DNA of 64,000 bases from Agreia pratensis (GTDB lineage Bacteria; Actinomycetota; Actinomycetes; Actinomycetales; Microbacteriaceae): positions 186,001 through 250,000 of the forward strand of contig NZ_FXAY01000002.1 in NCBI RefSeq assembly GCF_900177685.1. The letters are read 5' to 3'. Position 1 is the first letter of the stretch, and the number at the start of each line of letters is the position of its first letter. Shown piece by piece: positions 1-8,360 of the stretch. Under the pieces are notes generated by a model, which was given only the letters and a program-made list of their open reading frames with translations, was not told where the DNA came from and ran no database searches. The translations under genes were made by a program, and so were the position numbers.

Positions 1-659
1 TCGGTGTCTTCGAAGTCGTCGTAGGCGATCGTCGACTTGCCCACGCCGAGGGTCTCGCCCATGGCGGTTCCGGTGGACTCGTGGCACATGTTCGAGCAGT
101 CGGGCAGGTTGTTGGTTCCGAAAGCCCGCACGAAAAGCTGATAGGCGAAGGCCGTCTCGTTGGCGGTGCGGCCGCTCGTATAGAACGCCGCTTCGTCGGG
201 GGAGTCCAGTTCATTGAGCCGTTCCGCGATGATCGCGAAGGCCTTCTCCCAGCTCACCGGCTCGTAGTGGTTCTTTCCCGCGGGCTTGTAGACGGGCTCG
301 ACCAGGCGCCCCTGCATTCCAAGCCAGTGCTCGCTGCGGGTGAGCAGGTCGTCGATGGAGTGCTGACCCCAGAAACTGCGCGGAACCGCGATCGGAGTCG
401 CCTCCCACGTGACCGCCTTGGCGCCGTTCTCGCAGAACTCGGCGGCCTTGCGCCTGTCGGGGTCGGGCCAGGCGCAACTCGGGCAGTCGTAGCCGTCTTT
501 CTGATTGAGACCGAGCATCAGCTTCGCGGTGCGGGCCACACCCATGCCCTCGATCGCCGGAACCATCGAGTGCACGATGCCGGGAACGCCAACGGCCCAG
601 GTCTCGCGCTCGCCTACCTCGAGCTGGCTGTCGTCCTCGCGGGGCGGGATGGTGGTCAT
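1..659 (-). CDS. fdhF: FdhF/YdeP-family molybdopterin oxidoreductase (N-terminal part, truncated by window edge)
   Basis: About 219 N-terminal residues are visible; the rest lies beyond base 1. Translation from the ATG at 659 gives a protein with CPSCAWPDP near residue 50, GKNHYEPVSWEKAF, a YTSGRTANE stretch and NLPDCSNMCHEST. These are hallmarks of the YdeP-type (alternative formate dehydrogenase alpha-like) molybdopterin oxidoreductases that bind bis-MGD in the cytoplasm. The start overlaps the fdhD stop in an ATGA tetranucleotide, so the two are probably translationally coupled. FdhD sulfurates the cofactor of formate dehydrogenases, which supports this assignment. The physiological substrate is not certain: YdeP-type members are often annotated as formate dehydrogenase without biochemical proof. 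Confidence 0.88.
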   Translation of the reverse strand, partial: MTTIPPREDDSQLEVGERETWAVGVPGIVHSMVPAIEGMGVARTAKLMLGLNQKDGYDCPSCAWPDPDRRKAAEFCENGAKAVTWEATPIAVPRSFWGQHSIDDLLTRSEHWLGMQGRLVEPVYKPAGKNHYEPVSWEKAFAIIAERLNELDSPDEAAFYTSGRTANETAFAYQLFVRAFGTNNLPDCSNMCHESTGTAMGETLGVGKSTIAYDDFEDT

Positions 660-1537
660 GCGACACCGATGCTTTCACTAGGGGCGGTCTCAAGAGGTGG
701 CAGATCAGACTCAAGCACGCGCTCTGCGCCGGAGTAGATGACCATGGAGTCGCCGCGCAGAAAGCCGACCAGCGTGATGCCGAGCTCGCTCGCGAGTTCC
801 GCTGCCAGCGACGACGGCGCCGATACCGCGGCGAGCATCGGGATGCCGGCCACCGATGCCTTCTGCATGAGCTCGAAGCTCGCCCGGCCGGAGACCATCA
901 GAACGGTTCCCCGCAGCGGAAGCAGGTTCTCGCGGGTCGCCCAGCCGATGACCTTGTCGACGGCATTGTGTCGCCCCACGTCTTCGCGAAGCACGAGCAG
1001 CTCACCCGTGGTGCCGTCGAACAGCGCTGCCGCGTGCAGTCCACCGGTCTTGTCGAACACGTCCTGCTGCTCGCGAAGCCGATCGGGGAATGTCGTGAGC
1101 AACGCGGCCTCGATGCGGAGGGCATCCGATTCGGCTGTGTAGGCCGAGGTCGTGCGCACGGCGTCGATCGATGCTTTGCCGCACAGTCCGCACGAACTCG
1201 TGGTGAAGAAGTTGCGCTGCAGGCTCGGATCGGGTGCCGCGACACCCGGCGCGAGCGTCACGTCGAGAACGTTGTAGGTGTTGAGGCCCTCGTCGGTGGC
1301 GCCCGCGCAGTACCGTGCCGCGGCGAAGTGCTCTCCGCTCGAGATCACGCCTTCAGAGACGAGAAAGCCCGCGGCCAGGTCGATGTCGTTGCCCGGGGTT
1401 CGCATGGTGATCGCCAGAGATTGGCCGCCCACCCTGATCTCGAGCGGCTCCTCGGCTGCGAGCACGTCTTCACGCACCCTCTTGCTGCCCCCGACGGTGA
1501 GGCGGGTAACACGGCGACGTACGGTGATTCTGCCCAT
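656..1537 (-). CDS. fdhD: Formate dehydrogenase accessory sulfurtransferase FdhD
   Basis: This 293-residue protein carries the FdhD Cys-X2-Cys motif (SSCGLCGK, C116 and C119), which in the characterised enzyme receives persulfide sulfur from IscS and passes it to the Mo-bis-MGD cofactor of formate dehydrogenase. The conserved GNDIDLAAGFLVSEG (near 50-63) and LREDVGRHNAVDKVIG segments are also present. It starts with ATG at 1537 and its stop overlaps the start of the fdhF-like gene by four bases. The gene is divergent from mobA with about 95 bases between them, so cofactor synthesis and cofactor insertion share one control region. Confidence 0.95.
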   Translation of the reverse strand: MGRITVRRRVTRLTVGGSKRVREDVLAAEEPLEIRVGGQSLAITMRTPGNDIDLAAGFLVSEGVISSGEHFAAARYCAGATDEGLNTYNVLDVTLAPGVAAPDPSLQRNFFTTSSCGLCGKASIDAVRTTSAYTAESDALRIEAALLTTFPDRLREQQDVFDKTGGLHAAALFDGTTGELLVLREDVGRHNAVDKVIGWATRENLLPLRGTVLMVSGRASFELMQKASVAGIPMLAAVSAPSSLAAELASELGITLVGFLRGDSMVIYSGAERVLESDLPPLETAPSESIGVA

Positions 1538-1619
1538 ACAGCAGGCTTATCACCGATTTCGCGCTGCCGACAGGGCTGGCCGAGGCCTGGCAGAGGATCG
1601 CCGGACCGATGCCCGGTCG

Positions 1620-1625
1620 TAGGCT
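1620..1625 (+). promoter_or_regulatory. -10 box TAGGCT, leaderless-type promoter of mobA
   Basis: TAGGCT lies exactly six bases upstream of the mobA ATG (1632), with no Shine-Dalgarno sequence between. This is the classic actinobacterial leaderless arrangement, in which transcription starts at or next to the A of the start codon. The same geometry recurs before several other genes in the window. Confidence 0.6.
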
Positions 1626-1631
1626 GGCTGC

Positions 1632-2339
1632 ATGCTGCTCGACGCGATCGTGCTCGCGGGCGGAAAGTCCTCCCGTCTCTCCGGTGTGCCCAAGGCGACG
1701 CTGACGTGGCGCGGCTCGACGCTGCTGCAGAACACGATCGATGCCGTTCTCGATGCCGGCGCGCGTCGGGTCGCCGTCGTCGGTCCCGGTCCCGATGTCG
1801 GTCCCGGTGCCGCGGGCCCGGATGCGCGGGGTCCGGGTTCGCAGGTCCTGTTCGCGCGCGAGGATCCGCCGTTCGGAGGGCCGGCGTCTGCCGTAGCAGC
1901 GGGCATGCGTGCGCTCCAGGATCTCGATAATTCAGCGGGCCACCTCGTACTCGTGCTCGCCTGCGATATGCCTCGGGTCGCTGCTGCCGTGGCACAGCTC
2001 GTCGACGCCGCGCCACTGCTCAGCCGCGACGGCCTGGTCCTGCTCGACGCAGCGGGCATGCGGCAGCCGCTCGCCGCGGTCTATGGCCGCTCGGCGTTGG
2101 CCGACGCCGTCGACGGCCTGCGCGCATCCTCACGTCTCGACGGCGCGTCGATGCGCTCGCTGATCTCGGTGCTCGACCTGGTCGAGCTGCCCGACGGCCG
2201 AGAGTCGACCCGCGACGTCGACACCTGGGAGGACGCCTCCGCTTTTGGAATCGAGCGGCCAGACGACACGCTGCCCACCTCAGAGACGCTGCCCACGTCA
2301 AACACACTGCCCACACGAGAAGGAGTCGATCATGAGTGA
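1632..2339 (+). CDS. mobA: Molybdenum cofactor guanylyltransferase MobA
   Basis: The 235-residue product opens with the nucleotidyltransferase signature (VLAGGKSSRLSGVPKA, residues 7-21) and has the ACDMPR metal-binding motif (D112). It is expected to attach GMP to molybdopterin to form the MGD cofactor. Two oddities are visible. Residues about 51-70 form a Gly/Pro-rich insert (GPGPDVGPG...), and the last 18 or so residues are three copies of a TLPTxx hexapeptide that look like a recent 18-nt tandem expansion. The stop overlaps the next start by 8 bases. The start is set by the leaderless -10 box six bases upstream. Confidence 0.93.
   Translation: MLLDAIVLAGGKSSRLSGVPKATLTWRGSTLLQNTIDAVLDAGARRVAVVGPGPDVGPGAAGPDARGPGSQVLFAREDPPFGGPASAVAAGMRALQDLDNSAGHLVLVLACDMPRVAAAVAQLVDAAPLLSRDGLVLLDAAGMRQPLAAVYGRSALADAVDGLRASSRLDGASMRSLISVLDLVELPDGRESTRDVDTWEDASAFGIERPDDTLPTSETLPTSNTLPTREGVDHE
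2274..2322 (+). repeat. 18-nt tandem repeat at the mobA 3' end
   Basis: Three imperfect in-frame copies of an 18-nt unit, roughly ACGCTGCCCAC(C/G)TCAGAG, encode TLPTSE-TLPTSN-TLPTRE just before the MobA stop. The last copy blends into the AAGGAG ribosome-binding site of the next gene. Slippage here would change MobA tail length without breaking the frame. Confidence 0.7.
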
Positions 2340-2646
2340 CGACGCGACCGTCAAGCCCGCGAGATCAGCCGAGGAGAAGGCCGAGATGCTCGAGGTGCTC
2401 GAACGCTGGACCGCCTCGCTGTCTGCTGAACTCGACCTCGCCGGACTCGATGTCGACATCGACAGAGTGTTGGCACTCGCCGGCGCTGCTGCGCATGCTG
2501 TGCTGCGCCCGGCCGCTCCCCTCACCACGTATCTGGTGGGCTATGCGGCGGGACGGGCGGCGGCACTCGACGGGGCCGGTGACGCCGAGGCCACCGATCG
2601 GGCGTTTGAGGCGGCCTCGCGGCTCGCGCGGCGTCACACGACATGA
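2332..2646 (+). CDS. DUF6457 domain protein of the molybdenum-cofactor locus
   Basis: A 104-residue helical protein (MSDDATVKPAR...) with LERWTASLSAELDLAGLDVDIDRVLALAGAAAH split over two predicted helices and a VGYAAGRAAAL segment, matching the DUF6457 family as I recall it. The family is found next to, or fused to, MobA and FdhD in actinobacteria. The ATG at 2332 is preceded by AGAAGGAG at the right distance. It overlaps mobA by 8 bases, and its stop overlaps the moeA start by 4. No catalytic motif is visible, and its role in cofactor maturation is only inferred from linkage. Confidence 0.8.
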   Translation: MSDDATVKPARSAEEKAEMLEVLERWTASLSAELDLAGLDVDIDRVLALAGAAAHAVLRPAAPLTTYLVGYAAGRAAALDGAGDAEATDRAFEAASRLARRHTT

Positions 2647-3842
2647 GCGCCGCGTCGGGGATGCCTCGACTGTCGTGGGAGCAGGCGCGTGAGTCGGCGT
2701 ATGCCGCTGCCGGCGTTCTGCCCACGACACGGGTCGAGCTCTCCGCGGCGGTCGGGCGGGTGCTGGCCGAGCCGGTGGTCGCCCTCTGCGAGGTTCCGCA
2801 CTACGCCTCGTCGGCGATGGATGGCTGGGCTGTTCGCGGGCCGGGTCCCTGGGTGCTTCGGGCGGCCGCTCGCGACGCTCCTGCTCTCGAAGCGGGCGAG
2901 GCGCGAGCCATCGTGACGGGCGGGCTCATTCCCGAGGGTGCCGACGCCGTGCTGCGCAGCGAGGTGGGTGATGTCGTCTCCGGGGGTTCAGATGCCACAG
3001 GGCGTCGTCTGCTTCGCTCGAGCGTCACACCCTGGATCGGCCAGCACATCCGACCGCGAGGCGAGGAGTTCGGCCGCGGCGAGGTGGGCATCGACGCGGG
3101 TGCTCGGCTGAATCCGGCGCACATCGCCGTGGCCGCTGCCTGCGGCGTCGACGAGGTCGCCGTTCGGGCCCGGGCGCGGGTGTCTCTTGTGTTCACGGGT
3201 GACGAAGTGGTGACCCACGGCATCCCCGCACCGGGAACGGTGCGCGACAGTTTCGGGCCCCAGCTGCCCGCGTTCGTCGAACTGCTCGGGGCAGAGGTCG
3301 CGGGGCAGACGAGAATCGGCGACGACCACGGTGCGCTCGTGCGCGCACTGTCGACCGAGGCATCGGCACACGACGTGATCATCACCACCGGGGGAACGGG
3401 TGACTCCTCTGCCGATCATCTGCGCGGTGCGCTCGACCGACTCGGTGCGCACGTACTGATCGATGGCGTCGCAATGCGGCCGGGAGGGCCGAGCATCATG
3501 GCGCGCCTCGATGACGGGCGGCTGCTGATCGGGCTACCGGGAAATCCGCTCGCCGCCATGATGGGCCTTCTCACCCTGGCTGCGCCGGTGCTGGCAGCGC
3601 TCGCGGACACCGGGCTGCCCGAGCTTTCGCGCGTGCGTCTGGGCGCACCGGTTGCCGCGGGGCGTGGCGAGACCAGGCTCATTCCCTTCCGCCTGGTCGG
3701 CAGCCAGGCCGAGCCGAGTACCTACACGGGTTCGGCGATGCTGCGCGGCCTGGCCGATGCATCCGGGGTGCTGGTCTGCGTGAACAGCGGCTCAGCGGTC
3801 GGCGACGAGGTCGAGTTCGTTCCGCTTCCCTGGGTGCGATAG
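2643..3842 (+). CDS. moeA: Molybdopterin molybdenumtransferase MoeA
   Basis: The 399-residue protein has the MoeA domain order: an N-terminal MoeA domain with the SSAMDGWAV motif (near 59-67), the MPT-binding domain with TTGGTGDSSADHL (near 248) and GLPGNPLAAM (near 297), and a small C-terminal beta domain. It inserts molybdate into adenylylated molybdopterin, upstream of the MobA step. The ATG overlaps the previous stop (ATGA), so mobA, DUF6457 and moeA form a tightly coupled operon. No fused MogA domain is present. Confidence 0.95.
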   Translation: MSAASGMPRLSWEQARESAYAAAGVLPTTRVELSAAVGRVLAEPVVALCEVPHYASSAMDGWAVRGPGPWVLRAAARDAPALEAGEARAIVTGGLIPEGADAVLRSEVGDVVSGGSDATGRRLLRSSVTPWIGQHIRPRGEEFGRGEVGIDAGARLNPAHIAVAAACGVDEVAVRARARVSLVFTGDEVVTHGIPAPGTVRDSFGPQLPAFVELLGAEVAGQTRIGDDHGALVRALSTEASAHDVIITTGGTGDSSADHLRGALDRLGAHVLIDGVAMRPGGPSIMARLDDGRLLIGLPGNPLAAMMGLLTLAAPVLAALADTGLPELSRVRLGAPVAAGRGETRLIPFRLVGSQAEPSTYTGSAMLRGLADASGVLVCVNSGSAVGDEVEFVPLPWVR

Positions 3843-3853
3843 GAACGGCCTGA

Positions 3854-3880
3854 GCCGGCCGTCTGTCTCAGCCGGCCGGC
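3854..3880. terminator. Putative bidirectional terminator between moeA and uraA
   Basis: GCCGGCCG and CGGCCGGC form an 8-bp perfect stem around an 11-base loop, in the 49-base gap between convergent stops. There is no T-tract, as is common for terminators in high-GC actinobacteria. Confidence 0.45.
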
Positions 3881-3891
3881 CGTCGGGGCCG

Positions 3892-5187
3892 TCAGGCGTC
3901 GCGTCGGCCGCCATCCGTGCCGCGGAGACGTGCCACCGCGGTCATCGCGTGGTAGATCACGATGGCGGCGACCGTGCCGAGAGCGATGCCGTTGAAGGAG
4001 ACGGATCCGAGATTCATGGTGAAGTCTGCGATGCCGATGATCAGCGCGGTGGCTGCCGTGAACTGGTTGACGGGCTTCGAGAAGTCGACCTTGTTGTCGA
4101 GCCAGATCTTCACGCCGATGATGCCGATCAGGCCGTAGAGCGCGGTGGTCACGCCACCGAGAACGCCGGCCGGGATCGTGTTGATGATGGCGCCGACCTT
4201 CGGCGAGAGTCCGAGCAGTATGGCGACGGCGCCGGCGATCCAGTAGGCGGCGGTGGAATAGATGCGGGTGGCTGCCATCACCCCGATGTTCTCGCCGTAG
4301 GTGGTGGTTCCCGATCCGCCGCCGAAGCCGGCGAGCACGGTGGCCAGGCCGTCGGCCAGCAGCGCGCGACCGGTGAGCCTGTTGACCTCGGGAGACTCGG
4401 TCATCTGCGCGACGCCGCGGATGTGGCCCACGTTCTCGGCGACGAGCACGAGCACGACAGGCAGGAAGGCGGGGAGCACGCCCCAGAGGGCCGAGTCGGC
4501 GAAGGGGTTGCCGGGCAGGGCGAACTGCGGGAGTCCGACCCAGGCGGCGTCTGCGACCTTCGAGAAGTCGACCTCGCCCGCGATGACGGCGGCGATGTAG
4601 CCCACGATGACGCCGATGAAGATCGACAGGCGAGCGAGCATGCCCTTGAACAGCACGGTCGAGAAGATGACCGCGGCCAGGGTGATGAGTGCCGTGAGCG
4701 GCGCGAGTTGGAAGTTGTTCTTCGCCGCGGGAGCGAGGTTGAAGCCGATCAGCGCCACGATGGCGCCCGATACGACGGGCGGCATCAGGGCATTGATCCA
4801 GCCGATGCCGGTGATGAGAACGACCACGCCGACAAGGGCCAGCAGGGCGCCGACCGCGAGGATTCCGAAGAGGGCGCCTCCCATTCCCGTGCTGGCGACG
4901 GCAGCCGTGATGGGCGCGATGAAGGCGAACGATGAGCCAAGGTAGCTGGGGAGCCGGTTCTTGGTGATGAGCAGGAACAGGAGGGTGCCTAGCCCTGAGA
5001 AGAGCAGCGTCGTCGCGGGCGGGAACCCGGTGAGCACAGGCACGAGGAAGGTCGCACCGAACATGGCGACCACGTGCTGGCCGCCGAGGCCGATCATGCG
5101 GGGCCAGGTGAGCCGCTCACCCGGCTTGACCACGGCATCCGCTTTCACGTTCTTGCCGTCGCCGTGAAGTGTCCAGAGTTGTGTCAT
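3892..5187 (-). CDS. uraA: Uracil/xanthine permease (NCS2 family)
   Basis: A 431-residue, highly hydrophobic protein with about 14 membrane segments. The NCS2 signature appears as GENIGVMAATRI, and AENVGHIRGVAQMT supplies the conserved Glu of the nucleobase site. The N-terminal TWPRMIGLGGQHVVAMFGATFLVP stretch is typical of UraA. It probably imports uracil by proton symport in the cytoplasmic membrane. An in-frame upstream extension to 5310 lacks membrane character; the ATG at 5187, preceded by AAGGGGAACG, fits the family start. It is divergent from the UbiB-like gene. Confidence 0.92.
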   Translation of the reverse strand: MTQLWTLHGDGKNVKADAVVKPGERLTWPRMIGLGGQHVVAMFGATFLVPVLTGFPPATTLLFSGLGTLLFLLITKNRLPSYLGSSFAFIAPITAAVASTGMGGALFGILAVGALLALVGVVVLITGIGWINALMPPVVSGAIVALIGFNLAPAAKNNFQLAPLTALITLAAVIFSTVLFKGMLARLSIFIGVIVGYIAAVIAGEVDFSKVADAAWVGLPQFALPGNPFADSALWGVLPAFLPVVLVLVAENVGHIRGVAQMTESPEVNRLTGRALLADGLATVLAGFGGGSGTTTYGENIGVMAATRIYSTAAYWIAGAVAILLGLSPKVGAIINTIPAGVLGGVTTALYGLIGIIGVKIWLDNKVDFSKPVNQFTAATALIIGIADFTMNLGSVSFNGIALGTVAAIVIYHAMTAVARLRGTDGGRRDA

Positions 5188-5333
5188 CTGCGTTCGTTCC
5201 CCTTGCCCGGCTACGCACCGGTTGTTCCGTGCCCTGTTGTGAGCCTTTCCGAGAGTAGTGGTGCGCGACCTCTGAGTTCGTACCTCACGCCCGTGGCAAG
5301 ATGGGCGCATGACCGAGGCACAGGGGGTAGCTC

Positions 5334-6995
5334 GTGGCTAATCCGATCGCCGCAGCCGTCGGCACGCGGCTCGAGCGCTACCGGGAGATCGCCAGTGTGC
5401 TGAGTCGGCACGGGCTCAGCTTCATCATCGGCGCGACCGGGCTCGACCGCTTCGAACCGGCGGCGCAGGAGCAGGCACGGGCCAGCAATCCTGAGAACCT
5501 GCGACGGGCACTCGAAGAACTCGGTCCGACGTTCGTGAAGCTCGGCCAGGTGCTCTCGACGCGCTCCGACATCCTTCCGCCCGCCTACCTCACCGAGCTC
5601 TCGAAGCTGCAAGACAGGGCGCCGGTCGTGCCCGCTGCCGTGATCAAGCGCCTCATCGTCGAGGAGCTCGGCGACCAGCCCGACAAGGTGTTCGCCAGCT
5701 TTCAGCTCAAGCCCCTCGCCAGCGCGTCGATAGGTCAAGCGCACCTGGCTACGCTGCACGACGGAACAGAGGTGGTCGTCAAGGTTCAGCGCCCCGACAT
5801 CGCCACGAATATCGCCATCGACCTCGAGATTCTGCACACGCTCGCCGTGCGCGCGTCTCGGCAGTGGAAGCTCGCCGCCGATTACAACATCACCGGCATC
5901 ACCGACGAGTTCGCGCGAACGTTGCGCGAAGAGCTCGACTACACGCACGAGGGTCGCAACGCCGAGACCTTTGCCACGAACTTCGCGGGTGACGACACCA
6001 TCCAGATTCCCCGAGTCTTCTGGGACACGAGCACGACTCGCGTACTCACGCTCGAACGCATCACCGGCATCAAGGTCGACGACCTCGCCGCCCTCGACGC
6101 AGCCGGCATCGACCGCGCGGCCGTCGTCACCAACGCCGTGGATGCCATAGCGCAGATGGTCTTCGTCGACGGTGTGTTCCACGCCGACCCGCACCCGGGC
6201 AACCTCTTCGTCGAAGCGAACGCACGGATCGGACTGATCGACTTCGGCATGGTCGGTCAGATCGACGAGGCGCTGCGCGGAAAGCTCGCCGACCTGTTCA
6301 TGGCGCTGAGCAGGCACGATCCAGACCGTATGGCTTCGGCACTCACCGCGCTGTCGAGTTCGAAGACGTCGATCGATCAAGAGTCGTTGCGGGCAGACCT
6401 CGTGGGCTTCATCGGCATCTATCGAGGCAAGGGTCTCGGCGAGGTCGACATGGGCGCGCTCATCAACAAGCTGCTCGCGGTTCTGCGGCACAACCGGCTG
6501 CAGCTGCAGCCCTCGATCGTGATGCTGCTGCGCATGCTGCTGATGGTCGAGGGCATGGGCGTGCTGCTCGATCCGACGTTCAGCCTGGGGGATGCTCTCA
6601 AGCCGTATGCGACGAAACTCGCGCTGTCGAAGTTCTCGCCCGCGGCGATCGCGAAGCGATTGGCGGCAGCAGGTCTCGAGGCCGCGGAACTCGGCATCGA
6701 ACTGCCAGACAAGATCCGCAAGGTCTTCGACGTGATCGACCGCAACGGCATCGAGGTTCATCTGCGTGCCTCCGAACTCGACCCGCTGGTCGCGCGCGTC
6801 GAGAAGGTGGGCAACCGTGTGGTGGCCGGGGTGATCGCGGCCGCGTTCATCCGGGGCATCGGTGAACTGGCCGTCGGTGACAGCAAGCGATTCGGCCACT
6901 GGAGTGGTCCACTGATGGGCATCGGTCTGGGCGCGAGCGGCGCGCTGAGCGCCTACATCGCTCTGACATCGAGGCGCAGACGCCGACGGAGCTGA
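5334..6995 (+). CDS. ubiB: ABC1/UbiB/AarF family kinase-like protein
   Basis: The 553-residue protein carries the ABC1 atypical-kinase motifs: KLGQVLSTRSDILP (KxGQ, near 69), the Ala-rich nucleotide loop ASASIGQAHLA, the lysine in VVVKVQRP, HADPHPGNLF (catalytic loop, near 282) and IDFGMVG (metal-binding Asp). The C-terminus has two hydrophobic helices ending in a poly-Arg tail. In quinone-producing bacteria, relatives support isoprenoid quinone or lipid homeostasis; this organism would use menaquinone, so the exact role is open. It starts at GTG 5334 behind AGGGGGT, because the upstream ATG frame closes at once. Confidence 0.9.
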   Translation: MANPIAAAVGTRLERYREIASVLSRHGLSFIIGATGLDRFEPAAQEQARASNPENLRRALEELGPTFVKLGQVLSTRSDILPPAYLTELSKLQDRAPVVPAAVIKRLIVEELGDQPDKVFASFQLKPLASASIGQAHLATLHDGTEVVVKVQRPDIATNIAIDLEILHTLAVRASRQWKLAADYNITGITDEFARTLREELDYTHEGRNAETFATNFAGDDTIQIPRVFWDTSTTRVLTLERITGIKVDDLAALDAAGIDRAAVVTNAVDAIAQMVFVDGVFHADPHPGNLFVEANARIGLIDFGMVGQIDEALRGKLADLFMALSRHDPDRMASALTALSSSKTSIDQESLRADLVGFIGIYRGKGLGEVDMGALINKLLAVLRHNRLQLQPSIVMLLRMLLMVEGMGVLLDPTFSLGDALKPYATKLALSKFSPAAIAKRLAAAGLEAAELGIELPDKIRKVFDVIDRNGIEVHLRASELDPLVARVEKVGNRVVAGVIAAAFIRGIGELAVGDSKRFGHWSGPLMGIGLGASGALSAYIALTSRRRRRRS

Positions 6996-6997
6996 AT

Positions 6998-7041
6998 CCT
7001 CATCAGATGAGGTCGCCTCAAATTGGTTACAGTGTGCACAC
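6998..7041. promoter_or_regulatory. Palindromic promoter region before the glycosyltransferase
   Basis: Two perfect palindromes sit in the gap: CCTCATC-A-GATGAGG (6998-7012) and GTGTGCACAC (7032-7041). The one-base centre of the first makes a transcriptional terminator unlikely, so both are better read as regulator sites. No regulator gene is adjacent. Confidence 0.4.
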
Positions 7042-7073
7042 AGCCATTGGTCGCGACATCTGGGGAGAAGCGC

Positions 7074-8360
7074 ATGGCGAACTACCTGATCTGCAGCACA
7101 CCCGTGCATCATCATGTCTCGCCCATGATCGCCGTCGGCGCGTATCTGGTGTCGCGAGGTCACCGGGTGATCATGATCACGGGCACGCGGTTCGCCGAGC
7201 AGATCAAGCGAGCGGGCATGGAGTTCGTGGCTTTCGAGGGCCGAGCCGACTTCGACGATCGTGATGTGCCGAGTTACTTGCCCTTCCGTGAGCGCTACCG
7301 GGGAATAGCTCGTCTTCAATACGACGTGCAGAACATCTTCATCAAGACGATCCCCGCGCAGTTCCGCACCGCGCGCAACGTGCTGCAGCGTGAGCGGATC
7401 GACGCGGTACTCGTCGACGGCGCTTTCGGAGGCATGTCGCCGGTGCTCTCCTCCAGCGCGCCGAGGCCGCCCGTCTTGGCGGTGGGCGTGATCAGCCTCG
7501 TCCAGTTCAGCTGTGACACAGCCCCTGCGGGACTCGCCATGGCGCCCTCGTCGAGCGGGCTCGGGCGCGCTCGCAATCGCATCCTCAACGCCCTCGCGCG
7601 CCATGTGTTCTTTCGAGATACCCAACGAGCGGCCCAGCAAGCGATGGCTGAGATCGGTGCAGTCAGACTGCCCCACTTCGCGATGGACATCTCGAGCGCC
7701 TTCGATCGATTCCTGCAACTCGGCCCCGCGACTCTCGAATATCCGCGCAGCGACCTTTCGCCGAATGTGCGTTTCATCGGTGCGCTGCCCACCGAGGACG
7801 CCGCAGCCCTGCCGGAGTGGTGGAACGAACTCGACGGTTCTCGTGCGGTTGTCTACGTCAGTCAAGGAGTGATCGACAACCAGAACTTCGACCGGCTCAT
7901 CAGACCCACGATCGCCGCACTGGCGAAAGACGACGTGCTCGTCGTGGTCTCGACGGGAGGCCGTGCTGCCGAGAGGCTCGGGGCCGTTGCGTCGAACGTG
8001 CGCGTCGCCGAGACACTGCCTTACGACAGACTGCTGAACCTCGTTGATGTCGTCGTCACGAACGGCGAATATGGCGAGGTGCAGGCTGTGCTCGCAGCCG
8101 GAGTGCCCCTCGTGGTTGCGGGCGGCACCGAAGACAAGCCCGAATCTGCGGCACGTGTCAGCTGGTCGGGGGCCGGTATCGATCTGCGCACCGGCACCCC
8201 GACTGCGGCTGCCGTCGGCTCGGCCGTGCGTGCGGTACTGGCTGATGAACGATATCGGGCACGGGCGCGACGGTTCGCCGCCGAGCTCGCCGAACTCGAC
8301 ACGCTTCGCATCATCGAAGAAGAGCTGGCGCAGGCAGTCGCTGCACGGTCATCGCGCTGA
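7074..8360 (+). CDS. MGT-type (GT1-like) glycosyltransferase
   Basis: A 428-residue protein with a GT-B layout. The N-terminal half starts ANYLICSTPVHHHVSPMIAVGAYLVSRGH, as in macrolide and sterol glycosyltransferases. The C-terminal half holds the donor-site region VTNGEYGEVQAVLAAGVPLVVAG..EDKPESA (about 330-365), which corresponds to the HGG-GVP-DQ region of GT1 enzymes. It should transfer a nucleotide-activated sugar to a small acceptor; neither is predictable. The ATG at 7074 has GGGGAGAAG upstream and is preferred over a GTG further 5'. It stands alone, and its 3' end overlaps the convergent membrane-protein gene by 12 bases. Confidence 0.82.
   Translation: MANYLICSTPVHHHVSPMIAVGAYLVSRGHRVIMITGTRFAEQIKRAGMEFVAFEGRADFDDRDVPSYLPFRERYRGIARLQYDVQNIFIKTIPAQFRTARNVLQRERIDAVLVDGAFGGMSPVLSSSAPRPPVLAVGVISLVQFSCDTAPAGLAMAPSSSGLGRARNRILNALARHVFFRDTQRAAQQAMAEIGAVRLPHFAMDISSAFDRFLQLGPATLEYPRSDLSPNVRFIGALPTEDAAALPEWWNELDGSRAVVYVSQGVIDNQNFDRLIRPTIAALAKDDVLVVVSTGGRAAERLGAVASNVRVAETLPYDRLLNLVDVVVTNGEYGEVQAVLAAGVPLVVAGGTEDKPESAARVSWSGAGIDLRTGTPTAAAVGSAVRAVLADERYRARARRFAAELAELDTLRIIEEELAQAVAARSSR

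Noticed and set aside
5211-7865. 884-residue open frame on the minus strand across the UbiB-like and glycosyltransferase genes
   Set aside because: It is an antisense shadow: Arg/Glu/His/Asp-rich with no domain, spanning two well-supported genes. High GC at third positions leaves the opposite frame open.
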